From Ruminococcaceae bacterium UBA1447 (GTDB taxonomy: Bacteria; Bacillota; Clostridia; Oscillospirales; Acutalibacteraceae), in the NCBI GenBank assembly GCA_002329225.1, contig DCTF01000008.1:1-7036 (forward strand): a stretch of DNA of 7,036 nucleotides. Direction: 5' to 3'. Numbering within the stretch: the stretch's first letter is position 1; the number at the start of each line of letters is the position of its first letter. The position numbers and the translations under genes are program-made. Below the pieces are notes generated by a model that was not told the origin of the DNA, made no database searches, and worked only from the letters and a program-made list of their open reading frames with translations. Shown piece after piece: positions 1-4,905 of the stretch.

Positions 1-1
1 G

Positions 2-877
2 GGCCAGCGCCAGTGGAACGACCACTTCCCCAACGGCGACTTCCTGGAGTCCATCCTGTCCTCCAGTTTTGACTGGAACGGCATCCGCGAGCCCATGCCG
101 GTGGCCACCGAAAACGACCACCTGAACGGCCTGGCGATGCTCTTTGGCAAGCTGATCTCTTGCACCGCCTCCGGCTTTGCCGACGTGCGCACCTACTGGA
201 GCCCCGACGCCATCGAGCGCGTCACCGGCTGGAAGCCCGACGGCGCGGCCAAGGACGGCGTCATCCACCTGATCAACTCCGGCGCCGTGTGCCTGGACGC
301 CAGCGGCGAGTGCAAGGACGCCGAGGGCAAGCCCGCCATGAAACCCTGGTGGGACATCAGGCCCGAGGAGGCGGCGGCCTGTTTGGACGCCACCCAGTTC
401 TGCTACGCGGACCTGGGCTACTTCCGCGGCGGCGGGTATTCCAGCCACCTGGTCACCAAGGGCGGCATGCCCATGACCATGGTCCGGCTGAACCTGGTGG
501 ACGGCCTGGGCCCGGTGCTGCAGCTGGCCGAGGGCTGGTCTGTGGAGCTGCCCGCCCACGTCCACAAGACGCTGGACGAGCGCACCGACCCCACCTGGCC
601 CACCACCTGGTTTGTGCCCAACACCAACGACAAGGTCGCCTTCAAAGATGTTTACTCCGTCATGGCCAATTGGGGCGCCAACCACGGCTCCCTGACCTAC
701 GGTCATATCGGAAGAGACCTGTTGGCTCTGGCGAGTATGCTGCGTATCCCCGTTTCCATGCACAACGTACCGGACGAAAAAGTTTATCGTCCCCACGCCT
801 GGTCTGCTTTCGGCACCTCCGATTTGGAAGGCGCCGACTACAGAGCCTGTGCAACCTACGGCCCGATGTACAAATAA
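2..877 (+). CDS. fucI: L-fucose isomerase, C-terminal half (5' end outside window)
   Basis: Cytoplasmic aldose-ketose isomerase converting L-fucose to L-fuculose (family members also take D-arabinose), the first step of fucose catabolism. The frame is open from base 2, so the gene begins to the left; 291 residues are visible, matching roughly residue 301 to the end of the ~590-residue E. coli enzyme. The three residues known as Mn2+ ligands/active site in E. coli FucI (Glu337, Asp361, His528) are all present with the same spacing: Glu in VATEND (codon 110-112), Asp in FADVRTYW (182-184) and His in NWGANHG (683-685). Other family blocks are [27 protein letters not shown]-like, TWPTTWF and the terminal DYRAC-YGP-YK. 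It ends with tandem TAA TAA codons and a terminator 20 bases later, so it is the last gene of its transcript. Oddity: third positions are almost all G/C up to about base 640 and clearly mixed afterwards, although the protein match is continuous. Family assignment is very secure. Confidence 0.97.
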   Translation, partial: GQRQWNDHFPNGDFLESILSSSFDWNGIREPMPVATENDHLNGLAMLFGKLISCTASGFADVRTYWSPDAIERVTGWKPDGAAKDGVIHLINSGAVCLDASGECKDAEGKPAMKPWWDIRPEEAAACLDATQFCYADLGYFRGGGYSSHLVTKGGMPMTMVRLNLVDGLGPVLQLAEGWSVELPAHVHKTLDERTDPTWPTTWFVPNTNDKVAFKDVYSVMANWGANHGSLTYGHIGRDLLALASMLRIPVSMHNVPDEKVYRPHAWSAFGTSDLEGADYRACATYGPMYK

Positions 878-900
878 TAAAGTATATCCCACAATTTTTT

Positions 901-933
901 GGGGCTGCAGCAATCGCTGCAGCCCCTTTGTTT
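901..933 (+). terminator. Rho-independent terminator after fucI
   Basis: A perfect 10-bp GC-rich stem (GGGGCTGCAG at 901-910 pairing with CTGCAGCCCC at 917-926) closes a 6-nt loop and is followed by TTTGTTT. It lies just downstream of the fucI stop. Read on the other strand the stem is followed by A residues, so it should not terminate the converging hydrolase transcript. Confidence 0.9.
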
Positions 934-981
934 ACATCCGTAACATCCTACGGTCAGGAATCAATAAAAATTTCCTTTTAT

Positions 982-1872
982 TTATGCGGTAACGGTATCA
1001 AAAAAAGCAATATAATCCGCAATCGCCTCTTCAAAAAACTCCTCCACATAAATACCGAAATGCCCGCAGTTATATTCTTTAATTGTCGCCTTCCCGGAAC
1101 GCTTGGCGCATTTAATTGTCGCTTTTGCGGGCGCCAACACGTCTTTCGCACAAACGGCATAATAAATCGGAATTGCAACATCTTCAGTATATCTGCACGG
1201 TGAATATTTGACAAACTCCAAAAATGTTCTTGCAGGCACTTTGTTTATAAAAGTCGTATTTTCAGGCACAAGTTTTAATGCGTCTTTATAATCGGGAACC
1301 GCCATCATCGCAACTTCTCCGGGAGCGGATCCCAATTTAATCATTACGGGGTGATATCCCGTCAGGCAGGATAACAGGTCAGCTATCAGGAACGGTATTG
1401 TTTTCACGGTTGTTTTCGGTTTAAGTGAACCTGCGGTTGCAAATGTATTTGTATAAGGGCACTGTGCCACGGTTGCGGTAATATCTTTTCGTTTTGATGA
1501 TAATGTTATTACATGGCCTCCGCTAAATGAGGAACCGAACAACAATATCCTGCCGCCGTCAACCTTGTCGCTTTTTTTAACAAAATCAACGGCACAATTC
1601 CAGTCTTCAAGCTGCTTTTTTACATTAATCCACTGTCTTCTGTTGCCGTCACTGGCTCCGAAGTGACGGTAATCAAAAAGAAAGCAGGCATATCCCGCCG
1701 CCGCAAATCTTTCGGCATAGGCATCAAGGCGCATTTCACGCACACTACCCAAACCGTGCGCCATGACAATGACGGGGCATTTTTTATCCACGGCAGGCAA
1801 ATACAGCCACGCACTGCATCTTGTCCCGTCTGAATAAAAATCTACATCTTCACGAATAAATTTATTACTCAT
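982..1872 (-). CDS. alpha/beta hydrolase (serine aminopeptidase S33 / dienelactone hydrolase-like)
   Basis: A 296-residue single-domain alpha/beta-hydrolase of normal length, probably cytoplasmic: no signal peptide or membrane segment is seen. A strand/oxyanion loop MAHGLG lies at residues 37-42, followed by a helix and the FDYRHFGASDG block at 66-76. The nucleophile elbow is SFSGG with Ser117 (a small-x-Ser-x-small variant of GxSxG, with Ser in the first small position). The likely acid is Asp244 in CAKDVLAP and the likely base His271 in NCGHFGIY, so the triad looks complete. Residues about 145-225 form the cap region. The substrate (ester, amide or thioester) cannot be read from sequence. 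The ATG start is supported by GAAGGG about 7 nt upstream and by a near-consensus promoter. It is monocistronic, converges on fucI and diverges from the zinc-ribbon gene. Its DNA is AT-richer than that of the genes to either side. The fold call is secure; the function is open. Confidence 0.9.
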   Translation of the reverse strand: MSNKFIREDVDFYSDGTRCSAWLYLPAVDKKCPVIVMAHGLGSVREMRLDAYAERFAAAGYACFLFDYRHFGASDGNRRQWINVKKQLEDWNCAVDFVKKSDKVDGGRILLFGSSFSGGHVITLSSKRKDITATVAQCPYTNTFATAGSLKPKTTVKTIPFLIADLLSCLTGYHPVMIKLGSAPGEVAMMAVPDYKDALKLVPENTTFINKVPARTFLEFVKYSPCRYTEDVAIPIYYAVCAKDVLAPAKATIKCAKRSGKATIKEYNCGHFGIYVEEFFEEAIADYIAFFDTVTA

Positions 1873-1907
1873 ATTTAATCCCTTCTGTCGATGATAATAC
1901 TGTTATA

Positions 1908-1936
1908 ACTATACACCCGACAACATATGCAGTCAA
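1908..1936 (-). promoter_or_regulatory. Sigma-A-type promoter of the alpha/beta hydrolase gene
   Basis: On the minus strand, TTGACT (1931-1936) is separated by exactly 17 nt from TATAGT (1908-1913), giving 5/6 matches to each consensus hexamer. Transcription would start near 1901, leaving a leader of about 30 nt that contains the GAAGGG ribosome binding site before the ATG at 1870-1872. Confidence 0.75.
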
Positions 1937-2028
1937 ATTCAAACTAATCCAGACTTTGCCAATTTGTTGTGTAATTTCTGTTTGACACCGTCTTTTCTTC
2001 TTTCGCAATTCCAAGATGTTTGAACTTG

Positions 2029-2096
2029 TGTTATAATTCGATTGCAAAATATGTTCCCGCACTTGTGTTTAGTTATAAACTGAGAAAGACAGGAGG
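2029..2096 (+). promoter_or_regulatory. Extended -10 promoter and ribosome binding site of the zinc-ribbon gene
   Basis: TGTTATAAT at 2029-2037 is a perfect extended -10 element (TGn plus TATAAT). At the 17-nt spacing the -35 position is only TTCCAA (2009-2014), so the extended -10 would carry most of the activity. A perfect AGGAGG ribosome binding site follows at 2091-2096, 5 nt before the ATG. The 9-mer ACTTGTGTT occurs twice, at 2024-2032 (overlapping the -10) and at 2061-2069 in the leader, and could be a pair of operator half-sites. Confidence 0.65.
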
Positions 2097-2101
2097 ATAA
2101 A

Positions 2102-2353
2102 ATGAAGTGCAGTCAATGTAACAACGAAATGGAAAAAGGATTCCTAACAGTTACCAAAATCACCATCGGAAGAGTTCTGGATGTTGCAATTAAATGGTGT
2201 TCCGTCGAAAAAAGTGAAACCGGAATTCTGGGACGAAGCAAGAGAAAAAAGTTTTATATTCAAAACAGAAACTGCGGCCGATATTCACCGGCGTATTATT
2301 GCGCTAATTGCGGAAAAGTATTTGCAGAATTCTATATTTCAGAAATCCGCTGA
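2102..2353 (+). CDS. Small zinc-ribbon protein (DUF6487-like)
   Basis: An 83-residue soluble protein with CxxC pairs at both ends (Cys3/Cys6 in MKCSQCNNEMEKG and Cys67/Cys70 in YYCANCGKV), the pattern of a four-cysteine zinc ribbon. The N-terminal MKC-x2-C-x3-MEKG and the C-terminal YxC-x2-CGKV resemble the DUF6487 family of small clostridial zinc-ribbon proteins, recalled from memory. Two further cysteines (33 and 58) lie in a basic middle segment rich in Lys/Arg (about residues 45-60), which might contact nucleic acid, but this is only a guess. The family has no known function. The perfect AGGAGG at 5-nt spacing, an upstream extended -10 and an immediate downstream terminator show that it is a real, self-contained transcription unit despite its small size. 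Confidence 0.78.
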   Translation: MKCSQCNNEMEKGFLTVTKITIGRVLDVAIKWCSVEKSETGILGRSKRKKFYIQNRNCGRYSPAYYCANCGKVFAEFYISEIR

Positions 2354-2373
2354 GTTGTTCAATACAAATAAAT

Positions 2374-2414
2374 AGGCCGTGCAGAAATTGTTTTTTGCAC
2401 GGCCTGTTTTTTTT
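2374..2414 (+). terminator. Rho-independent terminator after the zinc-ribbon gene, possibly bidirectional
   Basis: A 10-bp stem, AGGCCGTGCA (2374-2383) pairing with TGCACGGCCT (2396-2405), extends by four more weak pairs into a tight loop and is followed by eight T residues (2407-2414). On the minus strand the stem is followed by TATTTATTTG, a weaker but usable U-rich tail, so it may also end transcription of the converging DUF4838 gene, whose stop is at 2458. Confidence 0.9.
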
Positions 2415-2457
2415 CGGGGCAATTTAAGATTGAATAAAATTTATTTTGCCCGCAAAC

Positions 2458-4224
2458 TCAGTATTCGTCTCCGCCCTCTCCGGCCCAATGATCGTAAAAC
2501 TCAGTTCCGCGCCAGAGGCCTCTTAAAAGAGCCTTGTGGGTGGTTTCCCAACGTACCCATTCGTCTATCCTTGTCATACCGTAGCCTATCCAGTCATTAA
2601 AGAAGGCGTTTATTTCTTCCGCATCGCAGACTTTGTCCAGCTGAGCCCTGCGTTTCATCCTGACATATCTTATGGCAAGCCTTGCCTTTTCCACTCTGTA
2701 AAGGCTCAGGGCGTCCCCCTCGACAGCCTTAGCCGCTTTGTCAAAAACGGCGTTATATTTGTCAAGGTTTTCTTCGCTTAAAAACGCATGAACCGGGTTA
2801 TCGTTAAAGCCCACATGGCAGTGATATTTTTCCGCCGTGTCGCAAAGCAGATTAATATACTCCCTGATATAAACTCCGGCGGCGCCGTAATAATAATCGG
2901 TGAACTCTTTTATATGTTTTTCCACATCCGTTTCGGCGTTCCAGAGAAGTTTGCTTATAACATAGGCTCTGAGCTCGTTTAAATCCACGCTCCCGGCAGA
3001 GGCTCCGCAGGCCTGTTCAAAAATGCCCTTTACATTATTTGCAACAAACGCCTTCATGTTGGGCTGCAAAGAGCGCCAGTTGGGGTGGGGGGTGGGGTAA
3101 TGGGCAAAACATGTGGTGTAGTCCCAGATATACATGCGCCCGCAGACCTTGCCCCAGTCCCTCAGGTCGTCAATGAACATCTTTTTTGTGCCGTCAAGCA
3201 TGGTCATCGCTCTGGTATAATCATCGCACTCCTCAAAAGAGTGAGAGAAACAGGCCTCAATGGAACACAGGCGCACACAGACATTGTGCCTTGCCCGGGC
3301 GAATTTTGGAACCTGCCTTGTGTACATATAGGCAAGGGTGTCAAAAATCACTTCCGGGAACTCTTCTTCAAGGGCTTCGGCAATAGCGTTTACAAAGTGT
3401 ATGAGCGTCCCTGCGGGAGAGCCTTCCTTTTCGTCCAGAGCGGTGCAGTTCGGACATTGGCAGTTGCCGCCCCAATCATTTTGGGAAATGGAAATGATGG
3501 TTTTGCCGGGATTTGCCTTAAGCGCCTCCCTCACCCTTTCAATGGCAATTTTCAGCACCTCCGGGTGCGTCAGGCAAAGCTGAAAGCGTTGGGTTTTTGT
3601 GGGACGCTCTCCGTCCACAAGCGCATAGTATTCCGGGTGCTCTTTCGCATAAATTTCCGGCGGCATAATGGTTTGAAAACTGTGCACAAACCAGACATAG
3701 GCTATGTTTCCGCCGTGTTTTTCCTTTATATCCGCCGCCGCGTTGAGGCGGCTTTTTACCACAAAACGGGTATGCTTTGTGTAAACATTCAGGTTGTGAG
3801 CCCGGTATTCCAAAACGGGCACCTGTCTGTCATAAATCTGCGGCACCTCAATGCGGGTGAGCACGGGTATTTTTTCACAGTCGGCAGCAAAGAACCGACA
3901 GCCTAAACGCTCCAGCAGTTCATAAACACCGTATATGACGCCCCGTTTTCCGCCGTAAATGCCGAGGTTTTCGCCGGCGGTTTTTATTATAAAGCCGTCA
4001 TTGCCCAACCCCTCGTCGAGCGGGATAAAATCAAGCGCCGCCTTCCCTAAGGCTATTACCGGCTTTTCCCCTTTTTCACGAACCACGCAAAAAGGTTTGC
4101 CGCTCATCAGTTCCAGATATCTCCGGAGTTCGTCCGCCGCATAAACTTCCTGCTCCCCGGCATCACCGGCAAGCAGAATTTCCGCCAGAACTTCGCCTTC
4201 ACTGAAAATTAAAGTTCCTTTCAT
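2458..4224 (-). CDS. DUF4838 protein, GH163-like glycoside hydrolase candidate, no signal peptide
   Basis: A 588-residue protein. Residues about 1-125 form the GH20/GH67-type N-terminal alpha/beta domain, ending in the typical GGKRGVIYGVYELLERLGCR block (91-110). Residues about 135-450 are the DUF4838 region. Its family blocks are SISQNDWGGNCQCPNC (245-260), LIHFVNAIAEAL (274-285), DTLAYMYTRQVP (295-306), VRLCSIEACFSH (317-328), LQPN (386-389), GIFEQACG (400-407) and LRAYVISKLLWNAETD (418-433). The C-terminal part is helical. DUF4838 proteins include the founder of CAZy GH163 (Bacteroides BT1044), an endo-beta-N-acetylglucosaminidase on complex N-glycans. Glu323 and Glu403 in the conserved blocks are candidate catalytic acids by inference only. 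The start lacks a signal peptide or lipobox, so the protein should be cytoplasmic and act on imported sugars, which fits the symporter upstream. The start is ATG, preceded by a run of six G residues (4233-4238) about 8 nt upstream. The domain call is secure; the substrate is not known. Confidence 0.85.
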   Translation of the reverse strand: MKGTLIFSEGEVLAEILLAGDAGEQEVYAADELRRYLELMSGKPFCVVREKGEKPVIALGKAALDFIPLDEGLGNDGFIIKTAGENLGIYGGKRGVIYGVYELLERLGCRFFAADCEKIPVLTRIEVPQIYDRQVPVLEYRAHNLNVYTKHTRFVVKSRLNAAADIKEKHGGNIAYVWFVHSFQTIMPPEIYAKEHPEYYALVDGERPTKTQRFQLCLTHPEVLKIAIERVREALKANPGKTIISISQNDWGGNCQCPNCTALDEKEGSPAGTLIHFVNAIAEALEEEFPEVIFDTLAYMYTRQVPKFARARHNVCVRLCSIEACFSHSFEECDDYTRAMTMLDGTKKMFIDDLRDWGKVCGRMYIWDYTTCFAHYPTPHPNWRSLQPNMKAFVANNVKGIFEQACGASAGSVDLNELRAYVISKLLWNAETDVEKHIKEFTDYYYGAAGVYIREYINLLCDTAEKYHCHVGFNDNPVHAFLSEENLDKYNAVFDKAAKAVEGDALSLYRVEKARLAIRYVRMKRRAQLDKVCDAEEINAFFNDWIGYGMTRIDEWVRWETTHKALLRGLWRGTEFYDHWAGEGGDEY

Positions 4225-4263
4225 TTAATTCGCCCCCCATAAACTTTTTATTATTTTAACCCC

Positions 4264-4357
4264 GCCGCATTCGCTATCGGTGCAACGCAACAATTAAAGC
4301 CCTCTTCTCGTGACCGAAATCACGAAAAGAGGGCTTTGTGTTCCGACTGAATGCGGC
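4264..4357. repeat. Nested imperfect inverted repeat in the dut-DUF4838 spacer
   Basis: The outer arms GCCGCATTC (4264-4272) and GAATGCGGC (4349-4357) are perfect 9-bp complements. Inside them TCGG (4277-4280) can pair with CCGA (4343-4346), and AACGC (4284-4288) with GTGTT (4338-4342, one G-U pair). The core is an 18-bp stem with one mismatch, 4296-4313 against 4320-4337, around a 6-nt loop. The whole 94 nt can fold into one long rod. On the minus strand the core is followed by TTTAATTGTT, a poor terminator tail. It could be a weak terminator or attenuator, a structured leader, or a small palindromic repeat element of the REP/MITE kind. The pairing is seen directly; the role is not known. 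Confidence 0.7.
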
Positions 4358-4365
4358 AAAAACAT
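4294..4365 (-). CDS. Possible 23-residue leader peptide upstream of the DUF4838 gene
   Basis: An ATG at 4363-4365 is preceded by a perfect GGAGGT Shine-Dalgarno (4371-4376) at 5-nt spacing, the best ribosome binding site on the minus strand in this window. The frame runs 23 codons (MFLPHSVGTQSPLFVISVTR then RGL) and ends in TAA. The ORF covers both arms of the core hairpin at 4296-4337, so a translating ribosome would melt it, as in translational or transcriptional attenuation. No run of regulatory codons is obvious apart from scattered Val, Ser and Arg. The ORF is short and could be fortuitous. Confidence 0.3.
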   Translation of the reverse strand: MFLPHSVGTQSPLFVISVTRRGL

Positions 4366-4452
4366 GGGTTACCTCCAGGTGCATTACCACATAAAACCGT
4401 TGGCCGGTAAAGGATGAAAACCAATAAGCTATGACTTTAAGCGAAAAACCTT

Positions 4453-4893
4453 TCAGCGACCGGTAGAACCGAATCCGCCGGAACCTCGGGAGGTGTCCTC
4501 CAGGGTTTCGACCTCCGTCACTTCCATTGCCGCCACGGGCATTACCACAAGTTGGGCAATGCGCTCACCGGGAAGAATTCGGTGCGGCTTTTCGTACTGG
4601 TTTACAAGCCCTACGCAAACTTCTCCTCTGTAGTCGCTGTCAATAACGCCCACGCCGTTTGCAAGACCCAAACCGTGTTTAACCGCCAGCCCGCTCCTGG
4701 CAAAAACAAAGGCGGCGCAGTCCGCCCCGGGGAGGGCTATGGCAATACCGGTGGGGACAAGGGCATGTCCGCCCGGTTCAAGGGTCAGCGGCTCTTCAAT
4801 GCAGGCGCAGAGGTCCAGCCCGGCGCTGCCCGGCGTGGCACGTTCCGGGAGCCTTGCCTCCGGTCTTACTTTCATTACAAGCAGTTTATTCAA
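4453..4893 (-). CDS. dut: dUTP diphosphatase (trimeric dUTPase)
   Basis: Cytoplasmic homotrimeric dUTPase hydrolysing dUTP to dUMP and pyrophosphate, which keeps uracil out of DNA and feeds thymidylate synthesis. With a TTG start at 4891-4893 it has 146 residues, the usual length. All five family motifs are present: GSAGLDLCA (about 22-30), ARSG (65-68), GVIDSDYRG (82-90, with the catalytic Asp85), ERIAQLV (110-116) and the C-terminal RGSGGFGSTGR (136-146). The TTG start is chosen because AGGAAG lies 6 nt upstream (4900-4905) and because the first beta-strand (KLLVMKV) would be cut by the next ATG at 4873-4875, which has no ribosome binding site. An upstream ATG at 4939-4941 would add a tail not expected for the family. 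The chosen start overlaps the symporter stop by 8 nt (TTGAATAA), implying translational coupling. No clear terminator follows. Confidence 0.96.
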   Translation of the reverse strand: MNKLLVMKVRPEARLPERATPGSAGLDLCACIEEPLTLEPGGHALVPTGIAIALPGADCAAFVFARSGLAVKHGLGLANGVGVIDSDYRGEVCVGLVNQYEKPHRILPGERIAQLVVMPVAAMEVTEVETLEDTSRGSGGFGSTGR

Positions 4894-4905
4894 CGTTATC
4901 TTCCT
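4886..4905 (-). promoter_or_regulatory. Coupled stop/start junction between symporter and dut
   Basis: The minus-strand sequence AGGAAG-ATAACG-TTGAATAA holds, within 20 nt, a ribosome binding site inside the last symporter codons, a TTG start for dut and the TAA stop of the symporter two codons later in another frame. This favours re-initiation by the same ribosomes and decides the dut start. Confidence 0.65.

Noticed and set aside
939..954. Small hairpin CCGTA...TACGG downstream of the hydrolase stop
   Set aside because: Only 5 bp with a 6-nt loop and no T tract on either strand; not enough for a terminator.
160..1203. 347-residue plus-strand ORF overlapping fucI and reading past its terminator
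   Set aside because: It is an Arg/Gly/His-rich shadow in another frame of the high-GC fucI DNA, crosses the terminator and runs antisense into the hydrolase gene.
1982..1987. Perfect TTGACA -35 hexamer on the plus strand
   Set aside because: No -10-like hexamer lies 16-18 nt downstream; the extended -10 at 2029-2037 is too far away to pair with it.
1865..2062. 65-residue minus-strand ORF upstream of the hydrolase
   Set aside because: GTG start without a ribosome binding site; it covers the divergent promoter region and runs over the hydrolase start.
3085..3906. 273-residue plus-strand ORF opposite the DUF4838 gene
   Set aside because: Shadow of a strongly supported minus-strand gene; no ribosome binding site and no family motif.
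4296..4346. Core hairpin as a plain dut terminator
   Set aside because: The stem is long, but the following bases on the minus strand (TTTAATTGTT) are a poor U tract, and a leader-like ORF runs through it, so I list it as a structured repeat rather than a confident terminator.
4364..4417. Plus-strand 17-codon ORF in the dut-DUF4838 spacer
   Set aside because: No Shine-Dalgarno upstream, and it opposes the direction of both neighbours; only the minus-strand ORF has a good start site.
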